From positions 2,772,806 through 2,836,805 of the forward strand of contig NW_015622543.1 of the NCBI RefSeq assembly GCF_000835495.1: a stretch of DNA of 64,000 nt, written 5' to 3'. Under the pieces are notes generated by a model, which was not told the DNA's origin, made no database searches, and saw nothing but the letters and a program-made list of their open reading frames with translations. Source of the stretch: Cladophialophora immunda. Its lineage: Eukaryota; Ascomycota; Eurotiomycetes; Chaetothyriales; Herpotrichiellaceae. This document shows positions 1 through 9,517 of the stretch, piece after piece (within the stretch, counting starts at the first letter, position 1; every line of letters starts with the position of its first letter). Made by a program: the position numbers and the translations under genes.

Positions 1-207
1 GGCGTAACGACAGATGTCTGCGTTTCCACTACCATGCGGGAGGCGAATGACCGCGGTTTTGACTGTGTCGTACTAGAAGACGCCACAGCTGCAGCCACAC
101 CAAAGCTGCATCAATTTGCATTGGATTCTGTCAAAATGGAAGGGGGAATCTTCGGTGCTGTGACACAGTCGGGCAAAATCATCGAAGCAATGAAAACTTG
201 GGCCTGA
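1..207 (+). CDS. Isochorismatase-family cysteine hydrolase, C-terminal end only
   Basis: The open frame enters from the left edge and stops at 205-207, giving 68 residues. It starts GVTTDVCVSTTMREANDRGF, which matches the active-site end of the isochorismatase-like fold: the Cys in TDVC is the family nucleophile, followed by the helix with the MREANDRGF pattern and the strand CVVLEDATAA. Members hydrolyse small amides or related bonds (isochorismatase, nicotinamidase, ureidoacrylate or biuret hydrolases). The catalytic Asp and Lys lie upstream of the window, so the substrate cannot be assigned. The gene converges on ENP2, with only 64 nt between stop codons. Confidence 0.85.
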   Translation, partial: GVTTDVCVSTTMREANDRGFDCVVLEDATAAATPKLHQFALDSVKMEGGIFGAVTQSGKIIEAMKTWA

Positions 208-271
208 TCTTAAAGCCCGCCACGTGAAAGCCACCGTCCATTTGGCATTCCTCTTGGAGCATTCATCGAGA

Positions 272-2449
272 TCACATCCTCCTGAACGTATTGCCTGATG
301 CGCTTCTCCGATCTTGACCTCTCGATGTCCTGGTAATCCCACCATTAGCGCTGTCTGCGCGTTTTGATTTCTTTGTCGGATCGAAAGAGATGACCTTGTC
401 ACCCACGGCATCACCAAAACCGGTTCTTCGTTTTGCTCGTTCGACAGGCCGAAAGCTGTCCGCCCGAGAACCGAATGAGCGATCATGGGGCATTCTGGCA
501 GCGTTTTTCGACGTAGAAGACGTGACTCGCATTTGCATTTGATCGCCCTTCCTTTTCTGTTTCTTGTTTGGGCGGCGTTTGTAATCAGCCGTTGATATTC
601 GGTCTTTCGTTTTGTATCTGGAGGGACCGTCATCCTCATCTGTCTGATCCTCGTCACTTGACCCAGGAACTTCATCAATTGCTTCCTCTTCGACAGCGGT
701 CAGCCCTTTTTCTTGGTCGTGATTCAACGCAGTCACCTTGGTGCTAGCGTTGAGCTGCTGGAATTCTCTGGAGGTTTCATCCACGGCGAAATCTTCATCT
801 TGGAAGAGTTTGGCAAAACGTGAATCTGCGAGAAGGCCTTTTTCTTCATCCTGAGCAGAGAGGACTTGGTTGGCCTCCGCAGCAGCTGTCTCATCACCTC
901 CCTGTGCCAGCACCCTCTGAGCGCGTCGCCTTTCATTCTTTTCTTCGCGTTCAAGAATTCTTTCCACCATTTTTCGATTGACTTTGACACTGATCTTCTT
1001 CTTGCCGCGGATTCTGCTTTCGCGCTCTTTATCGATCTTCGCTTGGACCCGCTTCGCCCGCTCCTCTTCCCAGCTGGTCGGGTTTGCAATCAGCCTTGCC
1101 TCTTCATATAACCCCTGAGCCACAAAGAAACCGTGCATATAAGGTCGGAGAAGATTCGTCTTGCCCACGAGGTGGTCTAGGTTGAGCATGCGCAATTGAG
1201 GCGGTGTGAGGAATTTGTAGTTGTCGTACACCTCGCCTATCTTTGATTTCGAGAAGGCGTACGGGTCATTTGGATCTTCTGCCATCTCCTCGACAACATT
1301 GTCCAGGAATGAACACCACTTTGGAGCCGGCCCAAGTTGGGGGATAAAGAAGGCATGTTGTTGTCGACCTTCATTGGCCGTTAGAAACATCCCGCTATCT
1401 TTGCACCACGCAACACAGTTGATGTCCACCGTTGGCTCTACTGAAGTCCATGGTGTCCCGTCACGCTCATCCCAGAGTTTCAATATCCGTCGGTCTGCTG
1501 AGGCGATCTTGGGCTCCCCAATAGAATCTCGAGTCCTGATGCCTTGCGTCAAGAACTGCACGTACTGTATTGGATAACCGTAGCCTTGGTCCTTCTTTAA
1601 AGTTGGTAGTGAGGATCTCAAGTCGTAAAGGTAAATGAGACCAGAAGAAGTTCCGACAGCCATGTTGATGCCGGATCGATGGTAGTCAAGGGCCGTCACC
1701 TCTGGCCGTCCTTCAAAGTCCGCAGGCACACCAAGGGTAGCCACTCGAGCTCTTGATCGTGTGTCCCAATATTCGACCGTGCCCAGGGATGTGCCGAATG
1801 CTAACAGGTTATGACTGCCTTCTGCCACAGCGGCGACATTAACACTGCCAGCCCCAATACCTCCTTGTAATGCACCACCGCCCATGGAGTTCAGGTCGTC
1901 GCCTCCGACATCTACCTCGAATTCATTCATGAATCTTCCCAGCTCAAGATTGAATCTGAACACCTCTCCCATACCATTCGTGTTGACGCCGACGGCGGGT
2001 ACCAGCAGTTCGGTGCTGTTCCGGTCATACGCGAGGTCGCGACCATACCGCGGTATTCGTAGTGAATCATGGCAGCCGCCTGGCGTATGGAACTCCAGGG
2101 AGCGGTCCTCTTGCAGATGGACAGACTTCGAATAGTCGGTCGAGAGGAAGATGAATGTCTTGTTCAAGGTATTGGTGTGTCTTGCCCATGAAAGCGCGAG
2201 ATTGGGCAGGTAATGTGTATGGATTTGTGGTTTGTATGTCCCGGTGCTCATGACCCATTCGCCATCTTCGCTAACCCGCACACATTGACTAGCTTCTTCG
2301 AACTCGAAGTCTTGTAACAGTTCGACGCGGTTGGCATATTCGGGGTCTTTCTTGCGTTTTTGCTGCTGCGAAAGCCAGTCCGGGAGACTGCGAGCAGTCG
2401 ACGAACCAGACACAGTATAGACTGGAACCGTACTGTTGGTGAGTCTCAT
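272..2449 (-). CDS. ENP2: ENP2/NOL10 nucleolar WD-repeat protein, ribosome biogenesis
   Basis: Single-exon gene of 725 residues. The start MRLTNSTVPVYTVSG and the stretch TARSLPDWLSQQQKRKKDPE are typical of ENP2/NOL10, a component of the 90S pre-ribosome (SSU processome) needed for 18S rRNA maturation. The first half is a WD-repeat propeller (for example IYLYDLRSS and LKLWDERDG). A NUC153-like segment, LADSRFAKLFQDEDFAVDET, lies near residue 540. It is followed by an acidic stretch and a highly basic tail with nuclear-localisation-like clusters (RRPNKKQKRK). Length agrees with the family. A conserved element sits about 235-265 nt upstream of the ATG and recurs before KEL3, suggesting shared control with other ribosome-biogenesis genes. 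Confidence 0.95.
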   Translation of the reverse strand: MRLTNSTVPVYTVSGSSTARSLPDWLSQQQKRKKDPEYANRVELLQDFEFEEASQCVRVSEDGEWVMSTGTYKPQIHTHYLPNLALSWARHTNTLNKTFIFLSTDYSKSVHLQEDRSLEFHTPGGCHDSLRIPRYGRDLAYDRNSTELLVPAVGVNTNGMGEVFRFNLELGRFMNEFEVDVGGDDLNSMGGGALQGGIGAGSVNVAAVAEGSHNLLAFGTSLGTVEYWDTRSRARVATLGVPADFEGRPEVTALDYHRSGINMAVGTSSGLIYLYDLRSSLPTLKKDQGYGYPIQYVQFLTQGIRTRDSIGEPKIASADRRILKLWDERDGTPWTSVEPTVDINCVAWCKDSGMFLTANEGRQQHAFFIPQLGPAPKWCSFLDNVVEEMAEDPNDPYAFSKSKIGEVYDNYKFLTPPQLRMLNLDHLVGKTNLLRPYMHGFFVAQGLYEEARLIANPTSWEEERAKRVQAKIDKERESRIRGKKKISVKVNRKMVERILEREEKNERRRAQRVLAQGGDETAAAEANQVLSAQDEEKGLLADSRFAKLFQDEDFAVDETSREFQQLNASTKVTALNHDQEKGLTAVEEEAIDEVPGSSDEDQTDEDDGPSRYKTKDRISTADYKRRPNKKQKRKGDQMQMRVTSSTSKNAARMPHDRSFGSRADSFRPVERAKRRTGFGDAVGDKVISFDPTKKSKRADSANGGITRTSRGQDRRSASGNTFRRM

Positions 2450-2682
2450 GCTGAGCCTGGGGGAGAAACGACGCGGTCAACTATGTCAGTTTAAAGACAT
2501 CTGGAAGGTAGGTAGGTCCGCCCTGCTTCTTGTTAATTCTTCTGCCGCTGAACCGCAAGACTGGGAGCCACTTCATACCTGGTGGCACTTCAACTTTTTT
2601 TTTGTCGGCCGACTGAAATCTCCAAGATGCGGGTCAGGCGAAATCCACGCCAAGGAATCCACGCCCAACCCACCCCGCTCCA

Positions 2683-2712
2683 GGACTAGGGCGATGCCGC
2701 CCTATGCTCACC
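2683..2712 (-). promoter_or_regulatory. 30-nt upstream element shared with the KEL3 promoter
   Basis: On the + strand the block starts GGACTAGGGCGATGCCGCCC and ends CTCACC. The same 30 positions occur at 42299-42328 with three substitutions and in the same orientation relative to the downstream minus-strand gene. It contains CCCTA on both sides of a GGCATC core (TAGGGC / GCCCTA inverted repeat). One copy breaks the inverted repeat, so a DNA-binding site is more likely than an RNA hairpin. Confidence 0.6.
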
Positions 2713-2718
2713 TTGGCA

Positions 2719-2790
2719 CCTCGTACTCTGTTCCGATAGAGATGCACGAAAGCAGTGTCTTGAGATCGTGACCACTAGACCATCGAGGAA
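2719..2790 (-). other. tRNA-like 5' half (A-box and acceptor pairing, no B-box)
   Basis: Read on the minus strand, the first 26 nt look like the 5' half of a fungal tRNA-Glu: TTCCTCGATGGTCTAGTGGT followed by CACGATC. This includes a good A-box (TGGTCTAGTGG) and a D-arm. The segment ending 72 nt from the start finishes in CGAGG, which pairs with CCTCG of the acceptor strand, so the length fits a tRNA. The anticodon stem does not fold and there is no GGTTCRANNCC B-box. It may be a decayed tRNA gene or a chance match; I do not call it functional. Confidence 0.3.
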
Positions 2791-4435
2791 CAACCTGTTT
2801 GATTGATGAAGGATAAGCAAGAAAAGCCTGCGGAGTCACGTCCCCAGAACGTCAGTATCTTCCAATCAAAGGCTTACCCACAAATTTAAGTATTTGCCTA
2901 TCAGCTGAATCAACTTCGGAGAGCGATTCACTCTAGATTATCAATTGTCGAGTCTCGGATCAATTGAAGGAAATTGTTGATTGCATGCTGCCTTTTCCCT
3001 CACTCGTATCCCCATGGCCAGCCACAGCCAGCCACATGCCTACAAAGCTAAGCTGCATATCGTCATGTTCACGACCAGTGGGCTTATCTAAGTGATTTCT
3101 TGACCGGTGCTGATATTGGGTCTTCCAAGCAGCGTGCTATTGGTTTGCGCAGCATTGGCAGGCTTGAAGGTCTTTCGTGGATGGATAAGCATAATGGGTC
3201 TGAAGCGCAGATACTTTTGTGTGTATTCTCCGCGACGGGACTCAACAGAATCTTTCTAGTGCATTCACATAGGTGCTAGCCTACACCTCATAACGAAAAG
3301 GAGCAATTCCGCACATGTATCCAGAGCAGAGCAAGGGACTTTCAATGTCGGCGTCAGTAGCTCTGTATCCTCGAGTTCAAATCTTCACACAGATGACTGA
3401 GGAAATTTCTCCCACTCCCCGACTTGACCCCAGTTATGGATAGCTGGCCTTCGAATCTTCAGAATCTGTTCCAGGTAGACGTCCTTGAACCCCGGGAATA
3501 TGTATCTACCCGGTACGACCCTCGCAGGATCGCCCGGTTCTAGAATGAGAGTTTAAAATTCGATCCGTAATGCTCTTTATTGTGTGTTGTCCGCTACCGG
3601 TCTTCTCTTTGTACTATCAACTGGCTCTTGCTTCTTTTCTCTTACATTCAGGTCTCCTTTGTTTCTTTCTTGAGTTTTCCAGGGCGCGATTTCTCTTTTC
3701 TGGATTTTGAACCGGTTTCAAGACTCCCAGTCGAAGTATGACTCTGGACAGGTTGACTCGTAGCCGGAGACGGGCACCGCTACCGGTGTGGCATAAAGTT
3801 GTCTGGTGCTGGGCTGCCTCCTCTTGGTGCGTGTCGGCTGTCGCTATACTCGTGCAAGGTTCTGGAGTCCCTTTCTTGGAAGGGAGAACATCGTCGACCA
3901 GAGCCGCTCCACCGTCTCGACTAGGCACTGCAGTAAGTGGCGAGAGGAGAGGTGGGCCGGGGGAAGGTGAAGGTGACTGCAGGTACTGGGGTATGGTTGG
4001 TGAATGCACGATGAGCTTGCCATAAGTTTATGTTACCATAGCTAGAGCCGCCAAGACTTCTGGCCAGTCACGTGCGCGGCTGTCGAAGTCTTCGGTGTTG
4101 GCTTTCCACGACACACCTCTGTCGTATATCACAACAGAGCTGGTCTCTTCCACTCCCTCCATATTTTGCATTATCTCCAAGGCTAGAGGACTCCCATTCT
4201 ACCCATATCCGGTGAGGCTAAGCGTCGGAAGTGGGTTGGCTCAAAATCGAGGTCATCTTACCAAGTCAGCCGACACAACGCGGCATCATTGCACTCGGTG
4301 CCTCTGGGCGTCCTTTGAACGACCAACCATCTTGCATGCCTCGCGACGCTCGTGCAATGCACCTACATCTCGGCCAATTTATAATACCTTGCTGTTCCCG
4401 ACGAGCAGTCTGTATTCCACCCAACGGTTGACGAC
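2791..4435. other. Intergenic region upstream of MED13
   Basis: About 1.6 kb between the ENP2 promoter and the MED13 start. Only short unconvincing open frames are present (for example a low-complexity frame at 3738-4025). The pyrimidine-rich stretch around 3600-3690 could be part of a promoter or long 5' leader for MED13. I see no RNA gene or mobile element. Confidence 0.5.
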
Positions 4436-7400
4436 ATGAATACGACACTGGAGTTTCCGAGTAACTGTTCCACGAATGTCTATACCCTTGTGAGTTGCTG
4501 TTGCGAATGGACTTTGTGCCCACGGAAGCTGATAGAGGTCAAGAACGATTTCGGCGAGATAGCTTATATTGTATGCACAGTAGCAACTCCGCCTACCCAG
4601 GATCCGTCAGCCTTTATCACCACTGCAGAGAACACCCTTGCTCGACTCCGGAAAACTGAGCGTCAATTTAGAGAAGCATCCATTCTTGCCGCACTAGATG
4701 TTGAAGCTCGTCAACTATTCACTTTTTATAAAAAGGTGGATATCACTGCCCCAAAGGACCAAAAAACTTTGCTGTTGAAGTTTGGTTACGTGCTGCGCAG
4801 CAACACTTGTACAATCGCCTACAAGACCGCCGCCCGACTTCCCGACTTGCTCAAACCGGAACATGCTCGGCTGTACCGACTCTTTATTACTGCCATCGTA
4901 TCCAGCATCAAGTTTGTCCCCAATGGCGAGACTGATCTTCAGCTGCTTGGACCCAATTTGTATCTCGTTGAGCAGGCTCCCTTGGCTACCGACGTTCACC
5001 ATTTTGACAAAGTTAATCAGTGGGTTCTCTACCGCATCGACCTACAGGTAGTCCCAAGCGGTCACATCATCCTGACAATTGCAAAGGATGCCGCGTTCTC
5101 CTTCGTTCGTCTTCCAGAATGTGCTACCAAGCTCAACTGGAATGACCATACAAAATCTGAAACAATTGCCATATACCTCGCGCCTATCGGGCGTATTGCA
5201 CGGTCAACGCAAGCAAAAATCCTCGCCCACAAAAAACTTATTGGCACCTCTGACAACCAGCCTAATGGCGAGAGTCAACTTTCCAATGCACGAAGAGAAG
5301 CCTGGAGAGAACTGCTACCGTCCTGGCTTAAGGAGCACATGAATATAAGTATCGAAGCGATGGAAAGTGACTGGATTGAGATTGAAGTACCTGTAGAGGA
5401 GATTGATCACGGGTCCACCGACGGTCAGCAAGATAATCCAAGTCCCGACACCGTGGAGCGCGACTCGGTCACTTGGAGAACAATTCTTTGGCCTGCAGAC
5501 CTGTGCTTTGTCTTCAGCGTCGAGGAGCATGTTGCAGTAAAGGCGACCGAAGGGAAAGAGGATCCAATGCAATTCGTGCGAGATTGGATCCTTGGTACGG
5601 GTGGCGGCACGTCAAAGGTTGAAGCTAACCACCAAAGTGTGGTAGATGAGGATGATGAACCACTATTTGCTGAAGAAGGTACATTTGACGATCCAGTGCA
5701 CTTCCATCCGTTTGGACCTCCTGCTTTTGGTCCCGGCCAAACGATATACCCGACTCCGCCTGATGTTGGAATGACACATCCTACGCCAGGCTTCTCATCA
5801 GTCGACGGGATGGCCATGACTCCTGCAAACATATCTCGAGGTCCTGCTGAAAGGCCTCAGCCGCAGGATGAGGACATGCCGGATTTCGAGGACGACCCAA
5901 CTACAAGCGGGTTGCAGACATTCTATGACGAAGACCTATTCGAGGAGAATCCAGATGATAATCTCGGCGCAGAAGCCAACGGCGACGAGCCTAATTGGGA
6001 TTTTTTCGACGCTCCGGGGCTAGACCCTAATTCTACACGCTCTGCAAGCCACGGGCGGATCGAAGAGCCAGCGGTACGGGGCGAGACCCAGGCAGGAGGC
6101 ATGATGGGCGTCAACGATGAAACGGCTGGTCAAGGTGCCGCTGCTCCAGGTCCAGCCATTGTGAAGGGCGAAAATATGGGCTCTGAAGCTGCAACGAACT
6201 CACCCGCAAACATCAGGTTGCAGCACCCCAAAGACCAGACGGAACACCTGACCAAGGTTCCGCAGGCGAAAAGCAAGGAGAGACCTCAACCTCCACCCAC
6301 ATGGGGTCCTCCTTTGTGGAAACCGGAGTCTGCCAAAGAATCAATAATCGAAGCTGAGCGTGGACGTCGTTCAAGTCTGTATGATGGTCTACACTCGCTT
6401 CCGTCCGTGTCGAAACATGATAGCAGATACGGGGCAGGCGGGGACTACTGGTTCGATCCAACGCCTATTCTTTCTAATACTAAGGGCTTCTCGAAGTCAA
6501 ACCCGCTCTTTCAGAGACCTGCATCAAGCTCATCAGACAGTGACAGTTTGATGACCAGTTCCAGCAACTCGGCAGAACCTTTGTCTGGGCACTACCCAGC
6601 CCAAGCTCCGGCCAGACAGTGGACAGAATATCATTCTCCGTCGCCAAACGCCGTCAATCGCCAGAGCGAGATCGACAAGAAGACAATCTATCAGGACGTG
6701 CAGCAAATACTAGGAGTTTTGAAGCCCGGCTTGGTAGAACCTCCCACACTATCGGATTTCCGATCAGTTAACGCCGACCAGCGCAAGATTCCTCCAATAT
6801 CGACACAGAGATACCTGCAAATTGCCCACGTGTTGGTGGAGCAGATGTCCCAGACCACCTTACTCCCTCATGGAGAGTATCAAGGAGGAACACAACTCCC
6901 GCCTCGTGACCAAATGGATGTAAACGTTGATCTGAGCGGTATCAACACTTCTGCAACACCCTCGAGTGTATTTCAACTTACGAATCTCAAAGCCGAACAA
7001 AACAATGGAAGAGTTCAGGGCAAGGTGATAAGAATCCAACCGGATCAGATTCGCATTCGACGCACAGAACGGCCACTGACAGCCTCTATATCTATCTTGA
7101 ATTTCTGGGATTCATTGAACCTTCAACCTGACAGTGGACCGAAAGACGTTACAACCTTTTGTATCCATCCGAGTCAAGAAAATGTAACAGAGGGATGTCT
7201 TAATCTGCTGCAGCGACTTGCAGAAACTTACACCTCTTGTTCATTGGGAACTCATACAATCGGCCGACTCCCTGGATTTACAGATAATGGATCGATATCA
7301 TGGGGTCCGAATGACCTGGGTCAACATAACCTCCTTCAGACATGCCACATGGTTGGTAGAGCTCTCGGGACTACCTCAGACGTGAAGGGCACCGTTCTGG

Positions 7401-8653
7401 TCTGTATGACGAGCAGGAATCAAAGCGCAACTTCGTACCTTGAGGCGTGCATTGGCTTCTTCGGCCTATTTGAATCATTTACAGAGGCACGAACGGACAA
7501 TCAGAGCGTGTCCGACATTGCTTTACAGGTCATCCCACAAAACTTCGTCGCCAATGCGGAAACCCTGGTGATCCCTCCCCAAACAGCCTACATCCGGCTG
7601 GCCATTGAGGTTTACAACCGGCTCCCGCCGTCAGAATCCCCGGCGCCTCCGGCTGCTTGCAGCTCAGCCGTGGTGCTGTCGAAAGCGGAAAATTCGGTGC
7701 ATCTGCAACTGACACCAACATATAGCTCACCCCTAGAGAAGAACGGACCATGCCTGCACCTCGCATACTCTATCAGCCAAGACAGGAGGTGGCTTACTGC
7801 GGCTTGGACGGACGAGTCAGGAAGAGTTGCACTTAGCATGTCCTACTGTCTTCGCCTTCGACCTACAGGGAAGATCAGGCCCCTCCATGACATATTCCAA
7901 GAGATGTGGGATGTTTCGCAAGACCTCATGAACAAAGTTCGCGGGCCATGGCGGCTGGCGGTTGTAAGGCACGAATACTATGAGCAACCAGAGCTGCTCG
8001 ACTGGCATCAGGTATTCGAGAATTCCCCTGCCTCACAGAAACGATGCCTGTTAGTACTTCTCTCCGTCCAGCTCGACCCAGAACTGGAGATCTTCCCACC
8101 CTTGAACCACTGGAAAAGCGGCCAGACAGGACCGCAGAACCTTTATGGGACACCTGCTTCGACACCGCAGGGCAGTATGACGTCTCCTGAACAAACTGTG
8201 CCAGCGACTCCAACGCCTGGTGGCAGCTCCTTTATGAATGCTCCCACACCTTCGGACCCCGGGTTTGATCCGAACAATGAGAGTGATCTCACATTAGTGG
8301 ATCCTTCTGAGGAAAGTTGGGCTGTCATCCTACCCTTCGGGATTAATCAGACGAGGAGTCTCATCGAGATTCGACCTTCACAAGTCACGGGGTACCTCAT
8401 GAAACGTAGAGGGACTAAGTGGGAGGACGGATACAACCTGATTGAGTTCAGCCTAGTCACATCGACGATCCCCATATCGAACACATCGAGCGAGATGTCG
8501 CCAGACGAGTTGCTCGAAGACTTGATCAAGCAGTATCGTGCACTTGTTACTCTCGGCGCCACTCGAGGCTGCGTGGATCCAAACAGCGAATGCCTCCCTT
8601 GGCACCTTGCAACCGCGATCAGAGGTGCTCAGCTCCTGGGGCAGATCATGTAG
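4436..8653 (+). CDS. MED13: Mediator complex subunit 13 (kinase module)
   Basis: The open frame encodes up to 1405 residues. The N-terminus (TNVYTL ... DFGEIAYIVC) and the following domain with QLFTFYKKVD and WVLYRIDLQVVP resemble the Med13 N-terminal domain. The C-terminus (DRRWLTAAWTDESGRVALSM, SWAVILPFGINQT, SECLPWHLATA) is the conserved Med13 C-terminal domain. The middle is acidic and disordered. MED13 links the Cdk8-cyclin C kinase module to core Mediator in the nucleus. A GTGAGT donor at 4490 lies in an unusual Cys-rich stretch that family members lack. Splicing 4490-4543 (54 nt, in frame) would restore TNVYTL-NDFGEIAY, so the true protein is probably 1387 residues. Confidence 0.92.
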   Translation: MNTTLEFPSNCSTNVYTLVSCCCEWTLCPRKLIEVKNDFGEIAYIVCTVATPPTQDPSAFITTAENTLARLRKTERQFREASILAALDVEARQLFTFYKKVDITAPKDQKTLLLKFGYVLRSNTCTIAYKTAARLPDLLKPEHARLYRLFITAIVSSIKFVPNGETDLQLLGPNLYLVEQAPLATDVHHFDKVNQWVLYRIDLQVVPSGHIILTIAKDAAFSFVRLPECATKLNWNDHTKSETIAIYLAPIGRIARSTQAKILAHKKLIGTSDNQPNGESQLSNARREAWRELLPSWLKEHMNISIEAMESDWIEIEVPVEEIDHGSTDGQQDNPSPDTVERDSVTWRTILWPADLCFVFSVEEHVAVKATEGKEDPMQFVRDWILGTGGGTSKVEANHQSVVDEDDEPLFAEEGTFDDPVHFHPFGPPAFGPGQTIYPTPPDVGMTHPTPGFSSVDGMAMTPANISRGPAERPQPQDEDMPDFEDDPTTSGLQTFYDEDLFEENPDDNLGAEANGDEPNWDFFDAPGLDPNSTRSASHGRIEEPAVRGETQAGGMMGVNDETAGQGAAAPGPAIVKGENMGSEAATNSPANIRLQHPKDQTEHLTKVPQAKSKERPQPPPTWGPPLWKPESAKESIIEAERGRRSSLYDGLHSLPSVSKHDSRYGAGGDYWFDPTPILSNTKGFSKSNPLFQRPASSSSDSDSLMTSSSNSAEPLSGHYPAQAPARQWTEYHSPSPNAVNRQSEIDKKTIYQDVQQILGVLKPGLVEPPTLSDFRSVNADQRKIPPISTQRYLQIAHVLVEQMSQTTLLPHGEYQGGTQLPPRDQMDVNVDLSGINTSATPSSVFQLTNLKAEQNNGRVQGKVIRIQPDQIRIRRTERPLTASISILNFWDSLNLQPDSGPKDVTTFCIHPSQENVTEGCLNLLQRLAETYTSCSLGTHTIGRLPGFTDNGSISWGPNDLGQHNLLQTCHMVGRALGTTSDVKGTVLVCMTSRNQSATSYLEACIGFFGLFESFTEARTDNQSVSDIALQVIPQNFVANAETLVIPPQTAYIRLAIEVYNRLPPSESPAPPAACSSAVVLSKAENSVHLQLTPTYSSPLEKNGPCLHLAYSISQDRRWLTAAWTDESGRVALSMSYCLRLRPTGKIRPLHDIFQEMWDVSQDLMNKVRGPWRLAVVRHEYYEQPELLDWHQVFENSPASQKRCLLVLLSVQLDPELEIFPPLNHWKSGQTGPQNLYGTPASTPQGSMTSPEQTVPATPTPGGSSFMNAPTPSDPGFDPNNESDLTLVDPSEESWAVILPFGINQTRSLIEIRPSQVTGYLMKRRGTKWEDGYNLIEFSLVTSTIPISNTSSEMSPDELLEDLIKQYRALVTLGATRGCVDPNSECLPWHLATAIRGAQLLGQIM

Positions 8654-8928
8654 TTCGCCCAGTCCAAGTGGGACAATGTCCGACTTCGGAGCAGGGTCGC
8701 AGCTAATGCCCACAGAAATGCTACGCTGTGTGCAATCCCTGTACCCGGTCCAGTATTCTCTTGGTCAAGCGGTCCGATTCCAGCATGGTGGAGCTGAACG
8801 GGCACTGGATATACCTACTACGTCGTGCAAACTGCAACACTGGGGGCCACGCACTATATATTCCGCGGAGCCTGATTTGGCGAACAGCGGACGCCGTCAA
8901 ACTCTGTGCCAGGGCAAGAGGAGCCGAC

Positions 8929-9176
8929 ATCTGATTAGATCCCTCCACCGATTAGATCCTGGGCTTGGGCAATGGCAAAGCTCGCTTGCTGCTCTCCACA
9001 CGCTCCGCCTGTGCGTCTGACCAGGTTCTTCCCTGCTCGCCAACGACACCATCTGAAATGATTTTCTCAGCCCATGCCCTTGGCGACAATCCACCACAGC
9101 CTCTGGGTCTACCTAAAATGCCGCTCTTGCCGCCCCGCTGTGAAAAAATTTTTATCTGATGATCTGATTAGATCAG
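8929..9176. promoter_or_regulatory. GATA-like inverted-repeat sites upstream of the siderophore transporter
   Basis: ATCTGATTAGAT occurs at 8929-8940. A second GATTAGATC lies at 8950-8958, and TATCTGATGATCTGATTAGA followed by TCAG covers 9153-9174. The last contains the perfect inverted repeat GATCT-GATT-AGATC. Fungal iron-repressor GATA factors of the SreA/Sre1/Fep1 type bind sites close to ATCWGATAA. These are one base off that consensus, but they are clustered 340-590 nt upstream of a siderophore transporter, so iron control is a reasonable inference. Confidence 0.45.
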
Positions 9177-9517
9177 GAATGTATTCACCAATGGCTTGTT
9201 CAGAGTCGACTCGATCCCCACCATCGCCTCTCATATCAAGACAAATCTCTGCATGAGAATGCCCTTTATGACACTTGCGCCGCCTGGCTGGAGATCTAAA
9301 ATGTGCTCGACGTGTTGCCAAGGGTGGTGGAAAACCTTGGAAAGTTCAACTTCAAAGTAACTCAGGCCGGCCTCGCCGAGTGAGACTCCCAATCGTGTGT
9401 CGACTACTATAACTAGAAAAGAAGTTTCGCTTTCATCGCTGTGACCTCTTGCATTGAACGGCATCTTTGACTGTCGACACGTTGATAGAGGCCCGACTCC
9501 GCAGTTTCTTGTTCCCC

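Noticed and set aside
3369..3390. Possible tRNA T-arm (GAGTTCAAATCTTC)
   Set aside because: No complementary stem and no tRNA body around it.
3617..4025. Overlapping frames on both strands between ENP2 and MED13
   Set aside because: Short, low-complexity, with no recognisable start context or domain.
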